From Bin5 sp965242905 (GTDB lineage Bacteria > Chloroflexota > Anaerolineae > Caldilineales > Caldilineaceae): a DNA stretch of 64,000 bases. The DNA is taken from positions 682,001-746,000 of the forward strand of contig CBDETM010000002.1 of NCBI GenBank assembly GCA_965242905.1, in the 5' to 3' direction. Below, piece after piece: positions 27,611-35,395 of this stretch (positions are counted from its first letter, which is position 1; each line of letters starts with the position of its first letter). The notes beneath the pieces were generated by a model, which did no database searches, was not told where the DNA came from, and worked only from the letters and a program-made list of their open reading frames with translations. The translations under genes were made by a program, and so were the position numbers.

Positions 27611-28822
27611 CTATTGAACTGAGGTCTCTGGCTGTTCGTGGATGGGCAGCGTACCCGACATGTACTCTTGTTCCCACAGGGCTACCGTTTCCTTGACAAA
27701 TTCGTCCACCGGCCTCTCGATTCCGTGTTGGGTCATCAGCTGCGGCAGCCATTTATGGCCGAAGGCGACGTGCTGGCGTTCGTCGGCCATGTCGTAGCTG
27801 ACGAACTGGGCGGAGAGACGGTCGCCGGTTTCGGCGTAGGCGGCCATCTGTACGTGGCGGTGGGGGAAGGCGTGCGTTTCGTTGCCCATTGTGAGGAGGC
27901 AGTATTGGGTGGCGGCGTCGTACTGGCTGCGCCAGGTGTAGATACGCGTGTTCTGGGGGACCTTGGTATAGTCGCGTCCGTGCTGAGCCAGCCATTCGAT
28001 GCCCAGTTTACAGTGGCGGGTCTCGTCGTAGCAATGGCGGGCGCTGTCGTAGGTGAAGGCCCAGGGCATGTCGGGTGACAGGTGGATAATGAGTGCGACG
28101 GTTTCGGCGGCGAGCATCTCCTGGCTATAGCTTTCGAAATCCCGCAGTCGCTGTGTCGCATGATCGACGTCGGTAATCCGTTTACCGGCGTCGCGATTGA
28201 CAAGGCTGAAGCGGCTGTCGCGGGCGGCGTCGCGGGGGCAATCGAATTTCTTGCGGCTCAGGGCTGGTGCCGGCCTCTGGCGCCGGTCTTCGCGGCCGGA
28301 GACGCCTCCGGCAGCCGCGAGCAGGTCGGCGATATAGGTTTCCCATTCGCCGGGTGCATGGTCCGCTAGCGCCTCTTCTGCCCAGGCGAGTTGCAGCTCT
28401 TCGTCGATCAAGATGTGTTTGAAGGCGTAGAGTGTCGGCGCGTCGGGATTGGCGAAGGTCTGATCGCAGTGCCAGCGGTAGGTGTCGACCAGGGCCGGCT
28501 TGATGACGCGAAAGAGGCCGGCCAGGAGGTCGGCTTCGTTGGGTGCGTGGAGGGCTTCGGCCATCAGGTGTTCGAGCGCGTCGTCACCGGGCGGACGGAA
28601 GGCAGGCGTCTGGATTTCACGCAGGCGCTGGTAGAGATGCTGAACGTGTTGGGCATCTTCCCAGAGCAGGCGGCCCATTGCCAGTTTCCAGTCCATGCTG
28701 GCGGTAGCGGGAAGCCAGGCGGCAAGAATGCGCAGCGCCTCATATTCGATGAAGCGGTAGCGGTTGAGCAGTTGCTTGTTGTGAGCGAAATCAATTTGCT
28801 CAGGCGGGGACAGTACCTGCAT
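27611..28822 (-). CDS. Ferritin-like di-iron protein (DUF455-like)
   Basis: 403-residue, mostly helical protein. Carboxylate/His pairs typical of ferritin-like four-helix bundles are visible: EYEAL (about 26-30), WEDAQH (54-59), DEELQLAWAEE, AAETVALIIH, DETRH and ADERQH, the last two being classic ExxH sites. A Ser/Arg-rich insertion (about 177-215) separates the two halves. It could be an oxygenase, an oxidase or an iron-storage relative. It overlaps no other gene and lies 11 bp after the amidohydrolase, implying coupled translation. Its role in a sugar or amine pathway is unclear. Confidence 0.65.
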   Translation of the reverse strand: MQVLSPPEQIDFAHNKQLLNRYRFIEYEALRILAAWLPATASMDWKLAMGRLLWEDAQHVQHLYQRLREIQTPAFRPPGDDALEHLMAEALHAPNEADLLAGLFRVIKPALVDTYRWHCDQTFANPDAPTLYAFKHILIDEELQLAWAEEALADHAPGEWETYIADLLAAAGGVSGREDRRQRPAPALSRKKFDCPRDAARDSRFSLVNRDAGKRITDVDHATQRLRDFESYSQEMLAAETVALIIHLSPDMPWAFTYDSARHCYDETRHCKLGIEWLAQHGRDYTKVPQNTRIYTWRSQYDAATQYCLLTMGNETHAFPHRHVQMAAYAETGDRLSAQFVSYDMADERQHVAFGHKWLPQLMTQHGIERPVDEFVKETVALWEQEYMSGTLPIHEQPETSVQ

Positions 28823-28833
28823 TATCCTCCTCC

Positions 28834-29892
28834 TTACTCGATATCCAGGAGTGCGGCTGCATTTCCGTAGAAGATGTCCTCCACCTGGCGCTCGGTCAGC
28901 TTCAGCCGGTCGCAGGCGAGGCGGAGGCTGCGCAGGGATTCAAGGCCGATGAGAACCGGCTGCAGGGTGATGTGCTTCTCGCCCAGGTCCATTTCATCGG
29001 CGTAGAGCCAGTGGAAAGAGTCGCCGATGGCAACGCAGCGGCCGCGCGTGTGGCTGACATGGAAGTCGGTCCCGTACATCAGTTTTTCGTGGCCCATGGT
29101 CTCAACGATGGCTTCGAATGCGCCGGCCTCGGTCACAGCGGACGTGTCAAACCAGACATTGTCGAGGCCGCGCAGGCTCTCGATGCCTTCGATGGTATGC
29201 CAGGGGTTGAAGCCGCGGGCGGCGTGGGCCAGGATCAGTTGCATTTTGGGATAGGACTCGCAGTAGCGCCGGATGGTGGCCTGGTTGACCGGGTCGGCGA
29301 GGGCGCGATCGCGCACCATGTGCAGCGTGATTGTCAGCCCGAGCGTGTTGGCTGCGGCGACATGTTCCTCGGGAAGATAGGCCTCGATGGGCGCGGTCCA
29401 GGTCGGGTCGGCGGCGGTGTAGGAGCCGGCTCCTGCTTCGGGCGTGCCCAGGCGCGGATTCAGCGGGGCCATGGTGTGGTAGCATTTCAGGCCGGTCATG
29501 CCCAGGCGGCGGACTTCGTCGAGGACGGTCTCGGCGTCCATGTCGGGGGAGATGATCATCTGGCCGCGCGATTTGGCCGCCAATGGCGAATCGCCCTGCA
29601 ATTCTGCGGCGATGAATTCATTGTTGGCCTGACGGTCGCCGAGGAAGACAAGTCCGAAGAAGAGGCCGCCTACGACACGTCCTCCCGGATGGAGCCACTC
29701 CGAGTACCGTTCGAACTCGGCCAAGCCCAGGCGGGGCGGCGTGGTTGCAAGCCCGGCGGGGGGTCCACCGTCCGGATAGTGCTCGTGGCAGAAGAGATGC
29801 GCGTGGGCGTCGATGATGCGGTCGGGCAGGAAGGGGAGGACCTCCCTTTCGAGGAACTGCTGATCGACTTCTTTGAATTCGTGCGAAAACAT
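28834..29892 (-). CDS. Amidohydrolase-2 family metal-dependent hydrolase
   Basis: 352 residues with the TIM-barrel amidohydrolase signature: IDAHAH (metal ligands H30, H32), a His-bearing strand in LILAHAARGF, and the late Asp in MYGTDFHVSH (D276). Members hydrolyse lactones, amides or decarboxylate aromatic acids. In this operon a lactonase-like or deacylating step between dehydrogenase and aldolase would fit, but this is inference. Confidence 0.8.
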   Translation of the reverse strand: MFSHEFKEVDQQFLEREVLPFLPDRIIDAHAHLFCHEHYPDGGPPAGLATTPPRLGLAEFERYSEWLHPGGRVVGGLFFGLVFLGDRQANNEFIAAELQGDSPLAAKSRGQMIISPDMDAETVLDEVRRLGMTGLKCYHTMAPLNPRLGTPEAGAGSYTAADPTWTAPIEAYLPEEHVAAANTLGLTITLHMVRDRALADPVNQATIRRYCESYPKMQLILAHAARGFNPWHTIEGIESLRGLDNVWFDTSAVTEAGAFEAIVETMGHEKLMYGTDFHVSHTRGRCVAIGDSFHWLYADEMDLGEKHITLQPVLIGLESLRSLRLACDRLKLTERQVEDIFYGNAAALLDIE

Positions 29893-29946
29893 GGCAGGTA
29901 TCCAGTAGCCTATAGCCTGTGCGAGACTTCCTCTTAAGGCGTCGTC

Positions 29947-31299
29947 CTATCGGACTTGACGGCGGAAGGGTTCCTTTTTGAGATTCACGGTGAGCAGGTC
30001 GTCGATATTGCTATTTTCCAAACCGGCGCGTACGACCTGAAGAGCCTCTGCAGCCGCTTCACCGGTCAGGCGAATATCCTCATCGGTGTGTGCGAGGGTG
30101 GCCTTGAAACTCATGTAGGAATGCACACCGCGTTTGGCCATCTCCTGGATGAAGAGGGTAGAGACCTTGCGGGGATCGACGTCGTCGGGGGTATTGATGG
30201 TGACGGTCGGACCGGTGTGCAGGCCGGTGCAGGCGCCGTCCAAGCCGGACTCCTCGATGGCCTGATTGAGGGCGGTGCGCAGCTTTTCGCCGATTTCTTT
30301 GAAGCGCCGGGGCGATTCGCGGCGCTTGAGCTCGCGAATGGTGGCAAGCGAGGCGGCCAGCCCGATGTTGTCGCTCCAGTACGAACTGGAGATGAACATG
30401 TGCTTGGCCGGTTCCATCACTTGGCGCGAACCGACGACGGCGCCCATGGGGTAGCCGTTGGACATGCACTTGGCGACTACTGTCATATCGGGTGTTACGC
30501 CGACTGCTTCCTGCACGCCGCCGACAGCGATACGCCAGCCACAGGAGACCTCATCGAAGATGAGGACGACGCCGTGGTCGGCGGCCAGCTGCTTTACCGA
30601 TTCGAGGTAGCCAGGGGGCGGCAGCTCTGAGCGGGCCGGTTCCATCATGATGGCGCCAACCTCGCCGGCGTGTTCATCAAGGAGGGAGGCGAGCATCTCC
30701 AGATCACCGTAGATGAAGGGGATGACGGTGCCTTCGAGGGCTTTAGGCACGCCTATGGGCTCGATGCCGGCGAAGGGGAATTCGCCGCTCTCGGGGTCGA
30801 CACCGAAGTTGGCGGCCTGGTACCAGTCGTGCCAACCGTGGTAGCCGCAGAATAGGACTTTGTCCTTGCCGGTGGTGCCGCGGGCGATGCGCACGGCCAT
30901 GGCGCAGGCATCGCCACCGCCTTTGCAGTAGCGCACCATCTGGGAACTTGGGATGGTGTCATTGAGTTCCTCGGCCAGTTCAATTTCGAGTGGACTGTTG
31001 GCGGAGAAGAGGCTGCTGCGGTCGATCTGCTCCTTGACCGCGGCGTCCACGACATCATCGGCATGCCCCAGAATTATGGCGCCAACTGCGTTCATCCAGT
31101 CGATATACTCGTTTTCGTCGACATCGATAAAGCGAGACCCTTTGGCGCGCTGGGCATAGATGGGACTGACGCCGTGGGCGAACTGGTCGGCGCGACGGCT
31201 GATGAGCTGTGTCCAGCCGGGGATCAGTTCGCCGGCCTGGTCGTAGAGGTCGAGGGAGCGTGAGACATCGTGTTGGGCCGCGTTTGGGAAAGAGGTCAT
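29947..31299 (-). CDS. Class III aminotransferase (glutamate-1-semialdehyde aminomutase-like)
   Basis: 450-residue PLP enzyme: YHGWHDWY (153-160), FDEVS (D249) and Schiff-base K277 in VAKCMSNGYP. The phosphate-binding segment is CKGGGDACAMAVRIAR instead of the usual NSGTEA. The frame runs upstream to 31743 inside the neighbouring dehydrogenase gene, but that part is an arginine-rich shadow; the ATG at 31299 has ggagg immediately upstream. Fifty-six bp separate it from the dehydrogenase, suggesting that the dehydrogenase makes the keto substrate. Confidence 0.87.
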   Translation of the reverse strand: MTSFPNAAQHDVSRSLDLYDQAGELIPGWTQLISRRADQFAHGVSPIYAQRAKGSRFIDVDENEYIDWMNAVGAIILGHADDVVDAAVKEQIDRSSLFSANSPLEIELAEELNDTIPSSQMVRYCKGGGDACAMAVRIARGTTGKDKVLFCGYHGWHDWYQAANFGVDPESGEFPFAGIEPIGVPKALEGTVIPFIYGDLEMLASLLDEHAGEVGAIMMEPARSELPPPGYLESVKQLAADHGVVLIFDEVSCGWRIAVGGVQEAVGVTPDMTVVAKCMSNGYPMGAVVGSRQVMEPAKHMFISSSYWSDNIGLAASLATIRELKRRESPRRFKEIGEKLRTALNQAIEESGLDGACTGLHTGPTVTINTPDDVDPRKVSTLFIQEMAKRGVHSYMSFKATLAHTDEDIRLTGEAAAEALQVVRAGLENSNIDDLLTVNLKKEPFRRQVR

Positions 31300-31355
31300 G
31301 GTGGCCTCCGTGATGCGCATCGACGGGCACTTGGTCCGCGACACGAGATCGGATT

Positions 31356-32387
31356 CTATTCTTGCCAGTTGAAGATCACGCCCAGCATGTTCTTTTCGCG
31401 ATGGTAGGCCATTTCGTAGGCCTCGACCATTTCGCTGTAGTGAAAGCGGTGGGTAATGAGGCGGCTCGGTTCGAGCAGCCCGCCGGCCATGAGGGAAACG
31501 ACGTGATCGGCGATATTGTCCCAGGCGTAGCGGTCGGCAGTATTGTAGGGATCGGAGCCGCCATCGGGATAGAGATATCCGGCCCGCTGGGAGACAGCGA
31601 TCAGAGAGGTACCCTTGTTGTAGAACAGCTCCATGGCGAGCGGGTTGAAGTCGAGCGGCGGTTCGCCACGGCCGAGGAGGCTGACGACGGAGACGCGGCC
31701 GCCGGGGCGTACGATCTGCATGGAGGTGCGAAAGGCGGGCCAAGGGTTGGCGGTGAGGATGACGAGGTCGATACCCTGGCCGCGGGTGAATTCGTCGAGT
31801 TTGACCTCGAGGTCGGGATCGTTGTAGAGGAAGTTGGCGTGTGCACCCATCCTGTCTGACATTTCCATGCGGACGGGGCTGTTGGCGATACCGACGACGC
31901 GACCGCCGAAGAGGGGGCCCAGAGCGATGGCACCCAGTCCGAGGACGCCGACGCCAACGACGGCCACGTTTTCGCCGGGGCGGAAGTGGGCCTTGTGATA
32001 GCAGTGGGCACTGAGCGCATAGAGGTGAGCATAGACAGCGTCCTCGTCGGCGACTCCGTCCGGGATGACGACGAGGCTTTCGGACTGGGACATGATGTAT
32101 TCGGACTGGTGCGGTGCGCGGGTTACGATGCGGTCGCCGACCTTGACGCGTGTGACCTTGCGGCCGGCGGCCTGCACGATGCCCAGATTGCTGTCGCCGA
32201 CCCAGCGCGGATATCCTGGTGCACCGGGAACCTGGTCTGCGCCTTCGTAGTTGCCGCGATCGGTGCCGATTTTGAGCGCGGAGATGCGGGTCTTCACCCA
32301 GACTTCGTCGTCGGCAAGCCGGCTGACATCCAGTTCCTGATCCTCGATTTTCAAATCGCGCGGGCCATGCAGGATAGCTATTTTCAT
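31356..32387 (-). CDS. Medium-chain dehydrogenase/reductase (MDR), zinc site altered
   Basis: 343 residues with GroES-like N-domain and Rossmann domain (VAVVGVGVLGLGAI, about 140-153). In zinc-dependent members a catalytic Cys precedes Gly-Thr-Asp; here the motif is KIGTDRGNY with Ile40 in its place. The GHE motif (His ligand) is also not recognisable (YPRWVGDSNLG). The protein may therefore be zinc-independent or act by another mechanism. It lies between the HpcH aldolase and the aminotransferase in the operon. Confidence 0.8.
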   Translation of the reverse strand: MKIAILHGPRDLKIEDQELDVSRLADDEVWVKTRISALKIGTDRGNYEGADQVPGAPGYPRWVGDSNLGIVQAAGRKVTRVKVGDRIVTRAPHQSEYIMSQSESLVVIPDGVADEDAVYAHLYALSAHCYHKAHFRPGENVAVVGVGVLGLGAIALGPLFGGRVVGIANSPVRMEMSDRMGAHANFLYNDPDLEVKLDEFTRGQGIDLVILTANPWPAFRTSMQIVRPGGRVSVVSLLGRGEPPLDFNPLAMELFYNKGTSLIAVSQRAGYLYPDGGSDPYNTADRYAWDNIADHVVSLMAGGLLEPSRLITHRFHYSEMVEAYEMAYHREKNMLGVIFNWQE

Positions 32388-32435
32388 GCTTTTCAGCCTT
32401 TCACAAATGTCACCAGGTGGGCTTGGAAGGCGGTG

Positions 32436-33215
32436 TCATGCGCCGGGCACGCCGTCCAGGTCTTCACTACAATCTTTGAGTACGTTCATGAGACTGAAGT
32501 CTCCGCCCCAAGGGACCATCTGTGCGCCTTGATCGCGGTAGCGCTTGATTTCTTCGACGGAAGCGGCGGTGATGCCCCAAATCTTACCATGCTTTGCGGC
32601 CGCGGCGGCGACGGTATCGATCGCTTTTTCCATCGACATCTGACCATCTCCCTGCGTTGCGATACGCAGTGAAAGATCGGCGGGCCCGATGAACAGGCCG
32701 TCGATGCCGTCGATAGAGGCGATCTCCTCGGCGTTGGCCACTGCCTGGAGGGTTTCGACCTGTGTGATGAGGAAGGTCTCGCGGTTGGAGTCGGCGTTGT
32801 AGTTGCTCTCAGGATTCCAGGCCCCGATACCGAAATCCGCATCCAGACCTGCGCCGTCCATGCCGCGGTTGCCGAGCGGTGGAAACCTGACGGCCTGGAC
32901 CACGTCGGAGGCGGTCTGCGGGTCTGAGATCAGGGGCATGAGAAAGCCGCTGGCACCGTCCTCCAAGTATCGATAAAGTTTGGTTCGCTCCAGGGTTGGA
33001 GGGCGGACCATGCAGTCGATGTCGTTATGGTAGCACATCATGATGATGGCTTGAACCTCGCGGGCGTCCATGGGGCGATGTTCGAGGTCAAACCAGATGC
33101 CGTCAAAGTTGTAGTGAGCGGCGTAACGGATGTAGAAGGGCAGGTAGTGTCCGAGGCCGCAGACGCGGGCAAAGCCGTCGTTGCGGAACTTCTGAAGCAT
33201 CTTGCTCTTGCGCAT
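32436..33215 (-). CDS. HpcH/HpaI-family class II aldolase
   Basis: 259 residues, usual for pyruvate-dependent metal aldolases. Likely catalytic and metal residues: H46 (FDLEHRPMD), R71 (MVRPPTL), E154 (TQVETLQA) and D180 (GPADLSL). The start at 33215 (MRKSKMLQKF) has aaagga 6 bases upstream and is preferred to the codon at 33239. It would cleave or form 2-keto-3-deoxy acids, yielding pyruvate and an aldehyde, a logical terminal step for this operon. A paralogue lies at 46530-47279. Confidence 0.87.
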   Translation of the reverse strand: MRKSKMLQKFRNDGFARVCGLGHYLPFYIRYAAHYNFDGIWFDLEHRPMDAREVQAIIMMCYHNDIDCMVRPPTLERTKLYRYLEDGASGFLMPLISDPQTASDVVQAVRFPPLGNRGMDGAGLDADFGIGAWNPESNYNADSNRETFLITQVETLQAVANAEEIASIDGIDGLFIGPADLSLRIATQGDGQMSMEKAIDTVAAAAAKHGKIWGITAASVEEIKRYRDQGAQMVPWGGDFSLMNVLKDCSEDLDGVPGA

Positions 33216-33283
33216 GTCGATTCCTTTGTGTGACAGCATGAATTGCGCCGGCGGATACGACTCTGGTTTGGTAGCCGGCTGTG

Positions 33284-34456
33284 TCAGGCTGGGCCGGGAT
33301 CGATTCTGGCCCAGTGTATGTCCATAGCTTCGTCTGTTCCCGCGTAGTAGACGACCAGAGCCGTCCCGTCGGCCAGGTTCTCAGCATAGGGCAGGCCGAA
33401 GGTCCAAAGACTCATTTCGCTGAGCAGTTCGCTGGTGCTAGCGGTCTGATCGCTGGGGTCTTGTGCCTGGCTGTAGATGACGACCTCGGTTGAGGGATCA
33501 AAAGGGGCGTCGATGGCGGGGGAAAGCCGGGCGCGGATTGAGCGGCTGCCGAACCTGTCCACGTAGGGCAGGAGGACGCGGCCGTCAGCGAGCATGGCTG
33601 GTCGTGCGGCCTGGTCGGCGAAACCGAGGTCTTCGGCGCCGGTCCAGGTACGGCCGCTGTCGGTGCTGATGCGGCGGTGGATGTTCAGGTAGCGGGCTGT
33701 TACCGTGTCGTAGGTCCAGGAAAAGGTGGCGACGCGTCCATCGGGGGCGACACCGCAGCGCAGGTCCCAGTTGAAGATGCGGCCGCTGGGATCCTTGCCG
33801 GCCACAACTGGTTCTGCCCAGTTCGGGTCCACGGCCAGCTCACCTTCCTGGCCTGGGTTTGAGGACGAAATCTGACGATCATGGCAGTGCATGAAGACGA
33901 CCTTCTGCATCCAGGGCGAGGCGTCTTTGTAGTGCTTGTTGGTCTCGATGCTCAGTGCAAGAGAGCCGTCGGCCAACATGAGAACGGGCGCGGTGAGGCT
34001 GGGGGGTCCGATCTCGTCCGGCATGGGGACGAGCCGCCAGGGAGACCAGGACTGGCCGTCGTCATTCGAGTCGGCGAGGAGTACCTGCATGGGCAGGCAG
34101 CCTTCGGTCTCCTCGTTGAAGAGGCCGCCGCCGGGCCAGGTGGTGCGGTCGATCCACATGGATGCGCCCAGCAGATGGCCGGGAGAGAGTTCGGTCATAT
34201 AGATGACGCGCAGCGAGCCGTAGAGGCCATCCAGTGTGGGGTTTTCGACCGGTTTCCAGGGCTCGCTCCAGGTGCGGCCGCCGTCGGTCGAGCGGACGAA
34301 TTCAACGGTCTCGTCGTCCGAATCTTTGGTGGTGCCGGTGCGGTAGGTGGCCAAGAGGGTACCACTGTCGAGGGAGATGACGGTGGGAAAGGTGAGGATA
34401 GCGCGGGATGTACCGGGCTGGCCGCGGCTGAGGGTACCGCTGTCGGTGATGTGCAT
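33284..34456 (-). CDS. Sialidase-like (BNR/Asp-box) protein, first gene of the minus-strand operon
   Basis: 390-residue beta-propeller protein with at least three Asp boxes (RSTDGGRTW at 55-63, DSNDDGQSW, STDSGRTW). It lacks a signal peptide, so it may be cytoplasmic and act on imported substrates. Catalytic residues of true sialidases (Arg triad, Tyr/Glu) cannot be assigned by eye. The frame extends to 34714, but the ATG at 34456 begins the conserved region; no strong Shine-Dalgarno sequence is visible. A second sialidase-like gene is at 41555-42739. Confidence 0.7.
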   Translation of the reverse strand: MHITDSGTLSRGQPGTSRAILTFPTVISLDSGTLLATYRTGTTKDSDDETVEFVRSTDGGRTWSEPWKPVENPTLDGLYGSLRVIYMTELSPGHLLGASMWIDRTTWPGGGLFNEETEGCLPMQVLLADSNDDGQSWSPWRLVPMPDEIGPPSLTAPVLMLADGSLALSIETNKHYKDASPWMQKVVFMHCHDRQISSSNPGQEGELAVDPNWAEPVVAGKDPSGRIFNWDLRCGVAPDGRVATFSWTYDTVTARYLNIHRRISTDSGRTWTGAEDLGFADQAARPAMLADGRVLLPYVDRFGSRSIRARLSPAIDAPFDPSTEVVIYSQAQDPSDQTASTSELLSEMSLWTFGLPYAENLADGTALVVYYAGTDEAMDIHWARIDPGPA

Positions 34457-34707
34457 TGTGGTGTTTACTCTGCGTTCGTCTGTGGTTGGAACAGCGGCGT
34501 TTCTGCGCCCACTGGAGTCGTGGTGGACCGAATAGGGGTATCCTACACCAGTTTGGCGCGCAATGCACACCGACAAATGCCTCCATAAGGGAAAGGCGAC
34601 TGGCCCTCGACAGGCGAATTCTACTTCTCTCGCGACAAGGAATGGATGTTGCTCGATTGGGAGGGCAATGTTGTGCGATCCAGGGTATCGCTCACATAGT
34701 CGAAATG
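34457..34707. other. Intergenic part of divergent region
   Basis: This segment separates the minus-strand operon from the repeat. Apart from out-of-frame shadows nothing is recognisable; the promoter of the minus-strand operon should lie here or within the adjoining repeat. Confidence 0.4.
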
Positions 34708-35169
34708 GGTGCATCCCAGATTTTGGGGTAGGAACAGGCTGGCGGGGAATCGGCGCCAGCGGTGGCCGGGGTTGTTTACCGTCTTTGGGCGAAATGCAGT
34801 GCAGGCGCCGGGCCCGGCCGTACGGTGGAGTCCGTCAGTTGGGGCGGGGGCGGGGCAGGCACCTGCGGGGATCCCATGGGACTGGGGGGACGTGGTCTGG
34901 CTGGACACCTTCGATTAGCCACCTGTCACCAATATCGACACCCGGTCGATGAGGCGTGTTGTAGGAGAGGGGGCGTTGCGGGGGCGGAGCCCCCGCACAA
35001 GGGAGGGCCGAATAGGCCCGACCGCCCAGAAAAGCAGGGGCCAGGGGCTGGGGGACAGGGGTTAGGGGTCAGAGACGGCGCTTGTTCTGGCGGAAACTGG
35101 AATGGTAACTGACCGTGGCTTGGGTGCCTCCAGAGGTATAGGAAAGTTCGCCCCATATTGGGAGACGCC
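34708..35169 (+). mobile_element. MITE-like dispersed repeat, copy 3
   Basis: About 462 bp between the divergent sialidase-like and Dpp-type operons. The left end carries GTGCATCCCA (34709-34718) exactly as in copy 1. The right end, ccccatattgggagacgc (35151-35168), is a degenerate inverted copy. Flush flanks agtcgaaatg (34698-34707) and cgttgaaatt (35170-35179) agree at 7 of 10 positions. The core 34936-35027 is identical to copy 1 (92/92), with the hairpin at 34978-34996. No coding capacity. Confidence 0.72.
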
Positions 35170-35185
35170 CGTTGAAATTGGCGTT

Positions 35186-35214
35186 TTGACATGCATTAGA
35201 TGTAGTGCTATAGT
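35186..35214 (+). promoter_or_regulatory. Strong sigma-70-like promoter of the Dpp-type operon
   Basis: A perfect TTGACA (35186-35191), 17-base spacer and TATAGT (35209-35214) sit 182 bases before the ATG at 35396 and just downstream of repeat copy 3. Confidence 0.65.
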
Positions 35215-35395
35215 GCCGCCCAATCGCATCGCCAAGCAGCTTGACCCTGACCCATTTGCCACTTTCAAACACAGATTTCAGCACCTATTGCGCGTTAGGT
35301 TTCTGTTGATCTGTACCGCAACGGTACAGTTCGAACATATTGGAAACAGTCTTTCCCTTTTCTCATTTAACAGCACTTTCAAGGAGGAGACGTAG

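Noticed and set aside
31300..31743. N-terminal extension of the aminotransferase
   Set aside because: Arginine-rich translation inside the neighbouring dehydrogenase gene; the ATG at 31299 has a good ribosome-binding site.
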